DNA from: Pseudomonas sp. R76
GTDB lineage: Bacteria > Pseudomonadota > Gammaproteobacteria > Pseudomonadales > Pseudomonadaceae
Assembly: GCF_009834565.1 (NCBI RefSeq)
Contig: NZ_CP019428.1
Location: 1,116,001 to 1,180,000, forward strand
Length of the DNA: 64,000 nt
Direction: 5' to 3'
The position numbers and the translations under genes are program-made. Of the stretch, positions 1 to 8,979 are shown piece after piece. The first letter of the stretch is position 1, and every line of letters begins with the position of its first letter. A model generated the notes under the pieces. The model was not told the DNA's origin. It was given only the letters and a program-made list of their open reading frames with translations, and did no database searches.

Positions 1-837
1 CAGCGGGTTGGGCAGCTCGCCGACGATCTTGATCTTCGGCTTGTTCGGGTCCGGGTGAATGGTCGGGGTGGCCGACAGCAGCGCCTGGGTGTAGGGGTGC
101 AGCGGGCGGGCGTAGATGTCGTCCTTGGGGCCGACTTCCACCGGGCGACCGAGGTACATCACCATCACGTCATCGGCGACGTGTTGCACCACCGCCAGGT
201 TGTGGGAAATGAACACGTAGGCCGTGTTGAATTCCTGCTGCAGGTCCATGAACAGGTTGAGCACCTGAGCCTGGATCGACACGTCGAGTGCGGAGGTCGG
301 TTCGTCCGCCACCAGCACTTTGGGTTGCAGCATCATCGCGCGGGCCAGTGCAATACGCTGGCGCTGGCCACCGGAAAACATGTGCGGGTAGCGCTGATAA
401 TGCTCAGGGCGCAGGCCCACTTGCTTCATCATTGCCTGCACTTTCTCGCGGCGTTCGGCGGCGGACAGGTTGGTGTTGATCAGCAGCGGCTCGCCGAGTT
501 GATCACCGACCTTCTGGCGCGGGTTCAGCGAGGCGTACGGGCTCTGGAACACCATCTGCACGTCTTTGCGCAATTGCTTGCGCTGGGCCTTGTCGGCGCC
601 GGCGACTTCCTGACCGGCGATTTTCAAGGAGCCCGAAGACGGTTCTTCAATCAGCGTCAGCGCGCGGGCCAGGGTGGATTTGCCGCAACCCGATTCGCCA
701 ACCACGGCGAGGGTTTTGCCGGCTTCCAGTTCAAACGACACACCATTAAGCGCGCGTACCAGCGCGTGGCCCTTGAACAGGCCACGGGACACTTCGTAGT
801 GACGGGTGAGGTCGCGGGCGGTAAGAACGACGGCCAT
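1..837 (-). CDS. dppF: Dipeptide ABC transporter ATP-binding protein DppF (3' end cut by window)
   Basis: ATPase subunit that, with DppD, powers dipeptide import through the DppBC channel at the cytoplasmic face. The visible part encodes the first 279 residues, beginning [19 protein letters not shown]; Walker A (GESGCGKST) lies near residues 47-55. The rest lies beyond the left edge. The ATG overlaps the dppD stop by one base (TAATG), so the two are translationally coupled, as is usual for this operon. Start and family are clear; the choice of DppF over OppF rests on the neighbouring dppABCD genes. Confidence 0.93.
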   Translation of the reverse strand, partial: MAVVLTARDLTRHYEVSRGLFKGHALVRALNGVSFELEAGKTLAVVGESGCGKSTLARALTLIEEPSSGSLKIAGQEVAGADKAQRKQLRKDVQMVFQSPYASLNPRQKVGDQLGEPLLINTNLSAAERREKVQAMMKQVGLRPEHYQRYPHMFSGGQRQRIALARAMMLQPKVLVADEPTSALDVSIQAQVLNLFMDLQQEFNTAYVFISHNLAVVQHVADDVMVMYLGRPVEVGPKDDIYARPLHPYTQALLSATPTIHPDPNKPKIKIVGELPNPL

Positions 838-1805
838 TACGCCACCTCCTGGTTCAAGGGGTAGAAGCAGCGCGCGAGGCTGTTGGTTTTCGGGTCAAGG
901 CCGGGGCGCTGGGCACGGCAGGATTCCTGCACATACGGGCAGCGTGGCGACAGCAGGCAACCCTGCGGGCGGTCGTAGCGACCGGGCACGATACCCGGCA
1001 GCGTGGCCAGACGCGTGGCGCCCAGGCTGTGCTCGGGGATCGCCTTGAGCAGCGCTTCGCTGTACGGGTGCGCCGGGATGTCGAACAACTGCGGCACCTG
1101 GCCGACTTCCACGGCTTGGCCGGCGTACATCACGCACACGCGCTGGGCGGTTTCGGCTACCACGGCCAGGTCGTGGGTGATCAGCACCAGGCCCATGTTC
1201 TGCTCTTTCTGCAGGGCCAGCAGCAGTTCCATGATCTGCGCCTGGATGGTCACGTCCAAGGCCGTGGTCGGTTCGTCGGCGATCAGCAGTTTCGGTTCGC
1301 CGGCAATCGCCATGGCGATTGCAACACGCTGGCTCATACCACCGGACAGTTGGTGCGGGTAGGCGTCCATACGGCTGGCAGCGCCTGGGATTTCAACCTT
1401 TTCGAGCAGTTTGATCGCACGTTTACGCGCTTGCTTGCCGGACATTTTCAGGTGCAGGCGCAGCACTTCTTCAATCTGGAAGCCCACGGTGTAGCTGGGG
1501 TTCAACGCGGTCATCGGGTCCTGGAACACCATCGCCAGGTCTTTGCCGACGATTTGGCGGCGTTGACGGTTGCTCAGCTTGAGCATGTCCTTGCCGTCGA
1601 AGTTCAGCGCGTCGGCGGTAACAATGCCGGGGTGCTCGATCAGGCCCATCAGCGCCATCATGGTCACGGATTTACCCGAGCCCGACTCGCCAACAATGGC
1701 CAATACTTCGCCTTTGTCGACGGAAATGTCGAGTCCATCGACCACCGGCACGGCGGTCTTGTCGCCGAAGCGGACGTTGAGATTCTTGATTTCTAACAGT
1801 GACAT
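837..1805 (-). CDS. dppD: Dipeptide ABC transporter ATP-binding protein DppD
   Basis: First ATPase of the dipeptide importer, 322 residues. Walker A (GESGSGKS) is near residues 39-46, the ABC signature LSGGM near 153, and Walker B (LLIADEPT) near 173-180. The C-terminal region contains the cysteine-bearing oligopeptide/dipeptide transporter extension ([10 protein letters not shown]). The start chosen is [11 protein letters not shown] because it sits just after a GGAGAT ribosome site; an upstream in-frame extension of 20 residues would run into dppC and is not family-like. It lies between dppC and dppF in one minus-strand operon. Confidence 0.95.
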   Translation of the reverse strand: MSLLEIKNLNVRFGDKTAVPVVDGLDISVDKGEVLAIVGESGSGKSVTMMALMGLIEHPGIVTADALNFDGKDMLKLSNRQRRQIVGKDLAMVFQDPMTALNPSYTVGFQIEEVLRLHLKMSGKQARKRAIKLLEKVEIPGAASRMDAYPHQLSGGMSQRVAIAMAIAGEPKLLIADEPTTALDVTIQAQIMELLLALQKEQNMGLVLITHDLAVVAETAQRVCVMYAGQAVEVGQVPQLFDIPAHPYSEALLKAIPEHSLGATRLATLPGIVPGRYDRPQGCLLSPRCPYVQESCRAQRPGLDPKTNSLARCFYPLNQEVA

Positions 1806-1815
1806 GGGAATCTCC

Positions 1816-2733
1816 TCAGGCGGCGTTCTTGAGTTTCGGGTCCAGCGCGTCGCGCAGGCCGTCACCCATCAAGTTGATTGCCAGCACGCTGAGCAAAATG
1901 GTCAAACCAGGCAAGCTCACCACCCACCAGGCGCGTTCGATGTAGTCACGGGCCGAAGCCAGCATGGTGCCCCACTCAGGGGTTGGCGGTTGTACGCCAA
2001 GGCCCAGGAAGCCCAGAGCCGCGGCATCGAGAATCGCCGACGAGAAGCTCAAGGTGGCCTGTACGATCAGCGGCGCCATGCAGTTAGGCAGCACGGTGAT
2101 GAACATCAGGCGCGGCAGGCCGGCGCCGGCAAGGCGGGCGGCGGTCACGTAGTCGCGGTTCAGTTCGCCCATCACCGCCGCGCGGGTCAAACGCACGTAG
2201 GACGGCAAGGACACGATGGCGATGGCGATTACGGTGTTGATCAGGCCAGGGCCGAGGATCGCGACAATGGCGACAGCCAGCAGCAGCGACGGCAGGGCCA
2301 GCATGATGTCCATCAAACGCATGATGGTTGGGCCAAGCACGCGCGGGAAGAACCCGGCGAACAAGCCGAGCAGGATGCCCGGAATCAGCGACATCACCAC
2401 CGACGACAAACCGATCAGCAAGGACAGGCGTGAGCCCTGGATCAGGCGCGAGAGCAGGTCACGGCCGAGTTCGTCGGTGCCGAGCAGGAATTGCATCTGC
2501 CCACCTTCCAGCCAGGCTGGCGGGGTCAGCAGGAAGTCACGGTATTGCTCGCTGGGGTTATGCGGTGCAACCCACGGGGCGAAGATCGCGCAGAACACGA
2601 TCAGCAACATGAACAGCAGGCCGGCAACCGCGCCTTTGTTCTTGGAGAAGGCTTGCCAGAATTCTTTGTACGGGGACGGATACAGCAGGCTTTGATCGAC
2701 TGCTACCGCTTGAGTAGGTGTGCTCATGGTCAT
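1816..2733 (-). CDS. dppC: Dipeptide ABC transporter permease DppC
   Basis: Inner-membrane permease that pairs with DppB. It has 305 residues with an N-terminal cytoplasmic tail and one early membrane helix (about residues 35-55), as in the OppC/DppC family, followed by the BPD_transp_1 core with the EAA loop region ([17 protein letters not shown]). Its end is 10 bases before the dppD start. A second ATG two codons in (MSTPTQ) is an equally possible start. Length and topology match the family. Confidence 0.94.
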   Translation of the reverse strand: MTMSTPTQAVAVDQSLLYPSPYKEFWQAFSKNKGAVAGLLFMLLIVFCAIFAPWVAPHNPSEQYRDFLLTPPAWLEGGQMQFLLGTDELGRDLLSRLIQGSRLSLLIGLSSVVMSLIPGILLGLFAGFFPRVLGPTIMRLMDIMLALPSLLLAVAIVAILGPGLINTVIAIAIVSLPSYVRLTRAAVMGELNRDYVTAARLAGAGLPRLMFITVLPNCMAPLIVQATLSFSSAILDAAALGFLGLGVQPPTPEWGTMLASARDYIERAWWVVSLPGLTILLSVLAINLMGDGLRDALDPKLKNAA

Positions 2734-2737
2734 GATC

Positions 2738-3748
2738 TCAGCGCTGGTGACGGATGCGTGGGTTGGCGAAGCCGTAGAGGATATCCACCACGAAGTTCAC
2801 CAGGATCACCAGGCAGGCGATCAGCAGGATGCCGTTTTGCACCACCGGGTAGTCCCGCGCGCCAATGGCTTCGATCAGCCATTTGCCGATGCCGGGCCAC
2901 GAGAAGATGGTTTCGGTCAGAACCGCACCGGCCAGCAGGGTGCCGACTTGCAGGCCGACCACGGTGAGTACCGGGATCAGCGCGTTACGCAGGCCGTGTA
3001 CGAAGACCACGCGCGCCGGCGACAGGCCTTTGGCCTTGGCGGTACGGATGTAGTCTTCGCGCAGTACTTCGAGCATCGACGAACGGGTCATCCGCGCAAT
3101 CACCGCCAGCGGGATGGTGCCGAGCACGATGGCCGGCAGGATCAGGTGGTGCAGGGCGTCGAAGAAGGCGTCTGGCTCGTCAGCCAGCAGGGTGTCGATC
3201 AGCATGAAGCCGGTGCGCGGCTCGATGTCGTAGAGCAGGTCGATACGCCCGGAAACCGGGGTCCAGCCCAGGCTTACGGAGAAGAACATGATCAGGATCA
3301 GGCCCCACCAGAAGATCGGCATCGAATATCCCGCGAGGGAGATGCCCATCACCCCATGGTCGAACAGGGATCCTCGTTTCAAGGCCGCGATCACCCCGGC
3401 CAACAGGCCCAGGATACCGGCGAACAGCAGGGCGGCCATGGACAGTTCCAGGGTCGCGGGGAAGAGGGCGGTGAATTCGGTCCACACGTTGGTGCGCGTG
3501 CGCAGGGATTCGCCGAGGTCGCCGTGGGCGAGCTTGCCTACATAGTCAAAGTATTGCGCGTACAGCGGCTTGTTAAGGCCGAGGCGTTCCATTGCCTGTG
3601 CGTGCATCTCGGGGTCGACTCGTCGTTCGCCCATCATGACTTCGACGGGGTCGCCGGGGATCATGCGAATCAACGCAAACGTCAGCAACGTGATGCCGAA
3701 AAACGTGGGGATCAATAACCCCAATCGGCGGGCAATAAAACTAAACAT
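2738..3748 (-). CDS. dppB: Dipeptide ABC transporter permease DppB
   Basis: Inner-membrane permease of the dipeptide importer, 336 residues from MFSFIARRLGLLIPTFFGI. The first helix is immediately N-terminal, as in DppB/OppB, followed by a periplasmic loop with the PGDPVEVMMGERR segment and the permease core containing TAKAKGLSPARVVFVHGLRNA. A 16-residue upstream extension is possible but would begin in the intergenic hairpin region. Only 4 bases separate it from dppC, and a strong hairpin separates it from the binding-protein gene upstream. Confidence 0.95.
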   Translation of the reverse strand: MFSFIARRLGLLIPTFFGITLLTFALIRMIPGDPVEVMMGERRVDPEMHAQAMERLGLNKPLYAQYFDYVGKLAHGDLGESLRTRTNVWTEFTALFPATLELSMAALLFAGILGLLAGVIAALKRGSLFDHGVMGISLAGYSMPIFWWGLILIMFFSVSLGWTPVSGRIDLLYDIEPRTGFMLIDTLLADEPDAFFDALHHLILPAIVLGTIPLAVIARMTRSSMLEVLREDYIRTAKAKGLSPARVVFVHGLRNALIPVLTVVGLQVGTLLAGAVLTETIFSWPGIGKWLIEAIGARDYPVVQNGILLIACLVILVNFVVDILYGFANPRIRHQR

Positions 3749-3783
3749 CTTGTTGTGTACCTCAATCAGCCGGTTAGGCAGGT

Positions 3784-3811
3784 TCGGCACCGTCAATGGC
3801 GACGGTGCCGA
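3784..3811 (-). other. Intercistronic hairpin between dppA and dppB
   Basis: Perfect 11-bp inverted repeat TCGGCACCGTC / GACGGTGCCGA with a 6-base loop, 13 bases after the binding-protein stop. No uridine run follows, so it is more likely a 3'-end stabiliser or partial attenuator that lets the binding protein be made in excess over the permeases than a full terminator. Confidence 0.7.
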
Positions 3812-3824
3812 GCGTCTTCTCTTA

Positions 3825-5423
3825 TTACTTCACCTGGGTGGTGGCGAAGTTATTGGTGGTCAGAGGGCTTTGGGTAAAACCCTCGACGTTTTTGCGCATG
3901 GCGGTGAACAATTTCGGGTAAGCCATGGGAATCCATGGTTGGTCTTTGTCGAAAACGTCCATGGCTTGTTCATAGAGTGCAGCGCGCTGGGCGGGTTCAG
4001 CGAGCGCGCGCGCCTTGTCGATCAAGTCTTGAAACTCTTTGTTACACCAGCGGGCGTAGTTTTCGCCGTTTTTGGCTGCATCGCAACTCAGGTTTGGCGT
4101 GAGGAAGTTATCCGGGTCGCCGTTATCGCCTGCCCAGCCGGCGGAAACCATGTCGTGCTCGCCGTTTTTAGCACGCTTGAGCATCTCGCCCCATTCCATA
4201 ACTTTGATATTGACCTTCAGGCCAATCTGCGCCAGATCCGCCTGCATGCGCTGGGCGCCGAGCATCGGGTTCGGGTTGGTCGGGCCGCCGCCGTTACGGG
4301 TGAACAGGGTGAACTCGGTGCCTTCCGGTACACCGGCTTCCTTGAGCAGGGCGCGGGCTTTATCCAGGTCACGCGCCGGGTTTTTCAGTTTGTCGCTGAA
4401 GCCCAGCAGCGTTGGCGGATACGGGCCGGTGGCATCGATGGCGTTGCCTTTGCCGTACAGGGACTCGTTGTAGCCTTTTTTGTCGAACGCGATGTTGATC
4501 GCGTGACGCACGCGTGCATCGCTCATGTACTTGTGCGTGGTGTTCAGCGCGGTGTAAGCGGTGGTCATCGCCGCCAGTTCCGTGACTTTCAGGTTCGGGT
4601 CGGCCTTCATGCTCGGCACGTCATCCGGTTTCGGATACAGCGCGATCTGGCACTCGTTGGCCTTGAGCTTTTGCAGGCGCACGTTGTTGTCAGTGGTAAT
4701 CGCCAGGATCAGCGGGTCAGCTGGCGGCTTGCCACGGAAGTACTCCGGGTTGGCCTTGAAGCGCACTTGGGCGTCTTTGGCGTAGCGGGTGAAGATGAAC
4801 GGCCCGGTACCGATTGGCTTGGCGTTCAGGTCATCGGTCTTGCCGGACTTGAGCAACTGGTCGGCGTATTCGGCGGAGTGGATCGAGGAAAACGCCATGG
4901 CCAGGTCGGCCAGGAATGGGGCTTCAGGACGGGTCAGCGTGAAGACAACGGTGTGGTCGTCGGTCTTCGTGACGCTTTTGAGCAGTTCCTTGAAACCCAT
5001 GCTTTCAAAGTACGGGTAGCCCACGTTGGACTTTTTGTGCCAAGGGTGATTCGGGTCCAGCTGGCGCTGGAAGCTCCAAAGCACGTCGTCGGCATTCATG
5101 TTGCGCGTGGGTTTGAAGTAGTCGGTGGTGTGGAACTTGATGTCGTCACGCAGGTGGAACGTGTAGGTCAACCCATCGGCGCTGATTTGTGGCAGGTCTT
5201 TGGCCAGTGCAGGCACGACTTCGGTGGTGCCGGGCTTGAAGTCCACCAGGCGGTTGAACAGGGTCTCGGCGGCGGCGTCAGCGGTGACGGCCGTGGTGTA
5301 CAGGACCGGGTCGAAACCCTCCGGGCTGGCTTCGGTGCAGACCACCAGCGGTTTGGCCGAAACGCCGATCGCGACGCTCAACAGCGCAGCGGCAATGGCG
5401 GCTTGTAGCGGGAGCATTTTCAT
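3825..5423 (-). CDS. dppA: DppA-family periplasmic dipeptide-binding protein (copy next to dppB)
   Basis: Solute-binding protein (SBP_bac_5 family) that presents di/tripeptides to DppBCDF. It has 532 residues, with a signal peptide in residues 1-23 ending in SA-K. The mature start KPLVVCTEASPEGFDPVLYTT is the family pattern, and AGDNGDPDNFLTPNLSC near residue 420 is also typical. In P. aeruginosa the copy at this place is called dppA4; that numbering is inferred from order only. It is the most divergent of the four paralogues in this cluster and is separated from the porin gene upstream by an 80-base hairpin-containing gap. Confidence 0.93.
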   Translation of the reverse strand: MKMLPLQAAIAAALLSVAIGVSAKPLVVCTEASPEGFDPVLYTTAVTADAAAETLFNRLVDFKPGTTEVVPALAKDLPQISADGLTYTFHLRDDIKFHTTDYFKPTRNMNADDVLWSFQRQLDPNHPWHKKSNVGYPYFESMGFKELLKSVTKTDDHTVVFTLTRPEAPFLADLAMAFSSIHSAEYADQLLKSGKTDDLNAKPIGTGPFIFTRYAKDAQVRFKANPEYFRGKPPADPLILAITTDNNVRLQKLKANECQIALYPKPDDVPSMKADPNLKVTELAAMTTAYTALNTTHKYMSDARVRHAINIAFDKKGYNESLYGKGNAIDATGPYPPTLLGFSDKLKNPARDLDKARALLKEAGVPEGTEFTLFTRNGGGPTNPNPMLGAQRMQADLAQIGLKVNIKVMEWGEMLKRAKNGEHDMVSAGWAGDNGDPDNFLTPNLSCDAAKNGENYARWCNKEFQDLIDKARALAEPAQRAALYEQAMDVFDKDQPWIPMAYPKLFTAMRKNVEGFTQSPLTTNNFATTQVK

Positions 5424-5458
5424 TCAGAGCCCTCTGCAATCGATTGAACCAGACAAGC

Positions 5459-5493
5459 GTAGAAGGCAGGCTCGTGATGAGCCCGCCGTCTAC
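5459..5493 (-). other. Intercistronic hairpin between porin gene and dppA
   Basis: Near-perfect 15-bp stem (GTAGAAGGCAGGCTC / GAGCCCGCCGTCTAC) with a 5-base loop, 11 bases beyond the porin stop. There is no T-run on the minus strand, so an RNA-processing or stabilising role is more likely than full termination. Confidence 0.65.
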
Positions 5494-5503
5494 CTGGCGC
5501 TAA

Positions 5504-6901
5504 TTAAAGAATGTTGAACGGGATGGTGGTCACCAGGCGGAACTCACGGATGTTGCCGTCAGCCTGTTGGGCGCTCGCACGGTGAGTGACGTAGGTGCCA
5601 CGGATGGTGGTGGCTTTCAGAGGGCCGCTCTGGATAGCGTAGGAAGTACCCACGCCGTATTCCTGGTGCTTCTCGCCGTCTTGCGACTGAATGCCGTTAT
5701 AAGCGAAGCCTTTCACGCCGCCGTCGCCGGTGTAGTGAGTACCGTCGATGCCCCAACCGCGAGCCGAGTAGATGTTGAACTTCAGGCCAGGCACGCCGTA
5801 TTCGGCCATGTTGAGGCCGTAGGCGACCTGGAAAGACTTCTCGTTCGGACCGTTGAAGTCAGAGGTCAAGGAGTTGGCCAGGTAGATGCCGTTGGTTTCG
5901 TGCAGGTAGTCGAAGTACTCGTCACCGTTAACGGCCTGGTAGGAGAAGGTCAGGCTGTGAGCTTGGTGAGTCAGGCCCAGCGACAGCGAGTAGGTGTCGT
6001 TGTCGATCTTGCCCATCAACTTTTTGCCTTCGTCGACGGTTTTGTAGTAGTTCAGGCCGGTGGTCAGGGACAGGGTCTGGCTGTCACCCAGCTCGTGGGT
6101 AGCACCGACGTAGTACTGGTTCCAGAAGTCTTCGACGTTAGCGGCGAACACGCTGGTCTTCAGGCTTTTGAACGGCTGGTAGTTAAAACCTACAGTGCTT
6201 ACCTTGTCGGTTTCCTGCTTGCCATTGCCGTATTCGGAACGGAATTTCGACAGGCTCTGCTCGGTACGTGGCGATACGCGATCAAAGATACCGCCCTGGA
6301 AGGACAGGTTGCTGAATTCCTGGCTGTCGAACGACACACCTTCAAAGCTCGAAGGCAGCGCACGGTTACCGATGGTGTCGACGATGCCGCTGCTGAAGTT
6401 CTGGCGACCGGCAGTCAAGGTGGTGTTCGAAACACGGAACTTGACGTTGGCCAGGCCCAGTTTGCTCCACTGGCCTACGGCATCGCCGTCGGAGTCAGCC
6501 AGGGTGCGGTTGGAACCGCCCTTGATGTCACGCTTGCTGCGATCCAGTGCCACAACGTTGTAAGCCGCCACTTCGGTCGACACGCCCACGGTGCCTTGGG
6601 TGAAGCCCGAGGAGTAGTTGAGGATGGTACCTTGCAGCCAGTTCGTGCGGTTCGCGTCGGTTTCTGTCACGCCGTGCTTCTGATACGAGAAGCGCTGACC
6701 ACGGAATTTACGCTCGCTGGAGAACCAGTTACGGGTAGTACCGCCCAGGCTTTGGCCGTCGATAAAGCCTTTGGCCTCGCTTTGGGCGCTGGTGCCGGCC
6801 AAGGTGGTTGGAACGAAGTCCTGGCTTTGGGTTTCAGCGAAGGCGGTTGCCGTGATGCTGCTGATGGCCAAGGCCAGAAGCGCTTTGCTGCTCAGTTTCA
6901 T
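5504..6901 (-). CDS. opdP: OprD-family outer-membrane porin (dipeptide porin OpdP-like)
   Basis: Substrate-specific outer-membrane channel, 465 residues, with signal peptide MKLSSKALLALAISSITATAFA. Typical OprD features are the early GFIDGQSLGG...RNWFS segment, alternating beta-strand patterns with aromatic girdles, and a C-terminal strand ending in PFNIL. The start follows AAAGGAGCT; a 29-residue upstream extension has no signal character and is rejected. Position inside the dpp cluster matches opdP of P. aeruginosa, which serves dipeptide uptake; the substrate here is inferred from context, not sequence. Confidence 0.88.
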   Translation of the reverse strand: MKLSSKALLALAISSITATAFAETQSQDFVPTTLAGTSAQSEAKGFIDGQSLGGTTRNWFSSERKFRGQRFSYQKHGVTETDANRTNWLQGTILNYSSGFTQGTVGVSTEVAAYNVVALDRSKRDIKGGSNRTLADSDGDAVGQWSKLGLANVKFRVSNTTLTAGRQNFSSGIVDTIGNRALPSSFEGVSFDSQEFSNLSFQGGIFDRVSPRTEQSLSKFRSEYGNGKQETDKVSTVGFNYQPFKSLKTSVFAANVEDFWNQYYVGATHELGDSQTLSLTTGLNYYKTVDEGKKLMGKIDNDTYSLSLGLTHQAHSLTFSYQAVNGDEYFDYLHETNGIYLANSLTSDFNGPNEKSFQVAYGLNMAEYGVPGLKFNIYSARGWGIDGTHYTGDGGVKGFAYNGIQSQDGEKHQEYGVGTSYAIQSGPLKATTIRGTYVTHRASAQQADGNIREFRLVTTIPFNIL

Positions 6902-7071
6902 GGGTGGAGCTCCTTTGGTTCTCTTTTTAATGCCGGTCTTTTTAGGTGAACCGGCTATTGGGTGTGTAACTCGTTCAAGCCTTTGCAAACGTTTGCCGTA
7001 GGAAATTTCCCAACAAAAGGCTGCACGTTTGCCAGGAAGCCAGTTTGGCTCCCTGCGATCCGGTTATATTT

Positions 7072-8676
7072 TTATGGGGTGATACTGACGCCCGAGAACA
7101 CGTTGCGGCCGAAGGGGCTCACTTTGAAACCTTCGACTTTGGCGCTTAACGGCTGGTTGACCGTCGAGTGGGCGACTGGCGTGATCGGCACCTGTGCTTT
7201 AAGCAGTTGCTGCGCCTGTTTGTACAGAACAGTCCTTTGTTCGCGGTCGGTGACGACCTTGGCTTGCTTGATCAGCTTGTCGTACGCCGGGTCACACCAC
7301 ATGGAGTAGTTGTTCCCGCCGATGGCGTCGCAGCTATAAAGAGTGCCCAGCCAGTTGTCCGGGTCACCGTTGTCGCCGGTCCAGCCGATCAGGCTGATGT
7401 CGTGCTCACCGTTCTTGGTGCGCTTGATGTATTCGCCCCACTCGTAGCTGACGATCTTGACCTTGAGGCCGATCTTGGCCCAGTCACTTTGCAGCATCTC
7501 GGCCATCAGCTTGGCGTTGGGGTTATACGGACGTTGCACCGGCATCGCCCACAGGGTGATCTCGGTGCCTTCCTTTACGCCGGCCGCCTTGAGCAACTCT
7601 TTGGCTTTTTCCGGGTTGTAGGCGGCGTCCTTGATGGTGTCGTCGTAGGACCACTGGGTCGGCGGCATGGCGTTGACTGCCAGCTGGCCGGCGCCCTGGT
7701 ACACGGCATTGAGGATGCTTTGCTTGTTCACCGCCATGTCCAGCGCCTGGCGCACTTCGAGCTGATCGAAGGGCTTGTGGCGCACGTTGTAGGCGATGTA
7801 GCCGAGGTTGAAGCCTGGCTTGGTCAGCAGTTGCAGGTTGGGGTCGGCCTTGAGGGCGTCGACGTCGGCCGGGCGTGGGTGCAGGGTTACCTGGCACTCG
7901 CCGGCCTTGAGTTTTTGCACCCGCACCGAGGCGTCGGTGTTGATGGCGAAGATCAGTTGGTCCAGCTTTACCCGGCTCGGGTCCCAGTACTGTTTGTTGC
8001 CCACATAACGGATCTGCGAGTCTTTCTGGTAGCGCTGGAACACAAACGGGCCAGTGCCGATCGGCTTCTGGTTGATGTCGCTGGGTTTGCCTTCTTTAAG
8101 CAATTGCTCGGCGTATTCGGCCGACAGAATCGAGGCAAAGCTCATGGCGATGTTTTGCACGAACGCGGCGTCGACCGTGTTCAAGGTGATCACCACGGTG
8201 TGCGGGTCGGTTTTTTCGACCTTGGCAATGTTCTTGTTCAGGCTCATCCCGTTGAAGTACGGAAACTCGGTGGGGTAGGCCTTGCGAAACGGATGGTCAG
8301 GGTCAAGCATGCGGTTGAAGGTGAACAGCACGTCGTCGGCGTTGAAGTCGCGCGTCGGTTTGAACTCCTTGTTGCTGTGGAATTTCACCCCTTCACGCAG
8401 GTGAAAGGTGTAGGTCAGGCCGTCTTCGGAAATATCCCACTTGGTTGCCAGCCCAGGCACCACATTGGTCGCGCCCTTTTCGAACTCAACCAGTCGGTTG
8501 TACAGCGGCTCGGCCGCATCGTTGTCGGTGGCGGTGGTGTATTGCGCGGTGTCAAACCCTGCCGGGCTGCCTTCAGAGCAGAACACCAGGCTCTTCTTTT
8601 CGGCGGCTTGGCCCATCGTGGCCACAGCCAGCAGGCTGGTGCCAAAAATTGCGGATAGAACGGTGGTATGGCGCAT
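7072..8676 (-). CDS. dppA: DppA-family periplasmic dipeptide-binding protein (copy upstream of porin)
   Basis: SBP_bac_5 binding protein, 534 residues, signal peptide MRHTTVLSAIFGTSLLAVATMGQA-A. The family motifs LVFCSEGSPAGFDTAQYTT and WTGDNGDPDNWL are present. It is close in sequence to the two copies upstream and less similar to the copy beside dppB. A 170-base gap leads to the porin gene. By order it corresponds to P. aeruginosa dppA3. It is preceded by the longest non-coding stretch of the cluster (303 bases), so it may begin its own transcript. Confidence 0.93.
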   Translation of the reverse strand: MRHTTVLSAIFGTSLLAVATMGQAAEKKSLVFCSEGSPAGFDTAQYTTATDNDAAEPLYNRLVEFEKGATNVVPGLATKWDISEDGLTYTFHLREGVKFHSNKEFKPTRDFNADDVLFTFNRMLDPDHPFRKAYPTEFPYFNGMSLNKNIAKVEKTDPHTVVITLNTVDAAFVQNIAMSFASILSAEYAEQLLKEGKPSDINQKPIGTGPFVFQRYQKDSQIRYVGNKQYWDPSRVKLDQLIFAINTDASVRVQKLKAGECQVTLHPRPADVDALKADPNLQLLTKPGFNLGYIAYNVRHKPFDQLEVRQALDMAVNKQSILNAVYQGAGQLAVNAMPPTQWSYDDTIKDAAYNPEKAKELLKAAGVKEGTEITLWAMPVQRPYNPNAKLMAEMLQSDWAKIGLKVKIVSYEWGEYIKRTKNGEHDISLIGWTGDNGDPDNWLGTLYSCDAIGGNNYSMWCDPAYDKLIKQAKVVTDREQRTVLYKQAQQLLKAQVPITPVAHSTVNQPLSAKVEGFKVSPFGRNVFSGVSITP

Positions 8677-8878
8677 GACGATCCCGATCCTTGTTTGTAA
8701 TTGTCATCAGCGAGCAATCACCCAGGCTTTTGCCTGGGAGACATCACTGATCCCACACGCAGCAAGTGCCTTTCCGAGATTGGAGCCTCTGCTGTCCTAC
8801 GACGTTATGGGTCGCGGACCTCGCAGTAAATGCGCCAAAACGGATTGACCTTGTAGGTAACGGAGCTGTACGTCGCGG

Positions 8879-8902
8879 CTCATTGCTGTAAGACGCAATG
8901 AG
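8879..8902. promoter_or_regulatory. Inverted repeat, possible operator upstream of a dppA copy
   Basis: Perfect dyad CTCATTGC / GCAATGAG, 8-bp arms and 8-base spacer, about 200 bases upstream of the dppA start at 8676. It could be a protein-binding site or an RNA stem; the sequence does not decide. Confidence 0.4.
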
Positions 8903-8940
8903 TACGGTCGTGGTCTGTTTCCTACGGTCTGGGCGGATGC

Positions 8941-8974
8941 AATAACGGCGACGTTGTGAAACGTCGCCGTTATT
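8941..8974 (-). terminator. Perfect 15-bp hairpin after dppA copy (terminator or stabiliser)
   Basis: Arms AATAACGGCGACGTT and AACGTCGCCGTTATT are fully complementary, with a 4-base loop, 5 bases after the stop of the gene ending at 8980. On the minus strand it ends in TTATT with no longer T-run, so termination may be partial. Confidence 0.6.
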
Positions 8975-8979
8975 AATCC

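Larger units (their letters stand above)
8677..8979. other. 303-base intergenic region between two dppA copies
   Basis: No gene is evident. It holds two strong dyads: a perfect 15-bp hairpin at 8941-8974 just after the upstream gene's stop, and CTCATTGC-N8-GCAATGAG at 8879-8902. The rest (8677-8870) is unremarkable leader sequence. In P. aeruginosa the regulator psdR and the dipeptidase mdpA lie between the corresponding genes; there is no room for them here. Confidence 0.7.

Noticed and set aside
3570..5408. 612-codon open frame on the plus strand opposite a dppA gene
   Set aside because: Shadow of high-GC codon periodicity; its translation is rich in Val/Arg/His/Gln with no family features, while the minus strand encodes a clear DppA.
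8879..8974. Possible tRNA or small RNA gene in the dppA intergenic region
   Set aside because: The stems do not make a cloverleaf, there is no TTCGANTC-type T-arm or CCA end, and no clear promoter-terminator pair.
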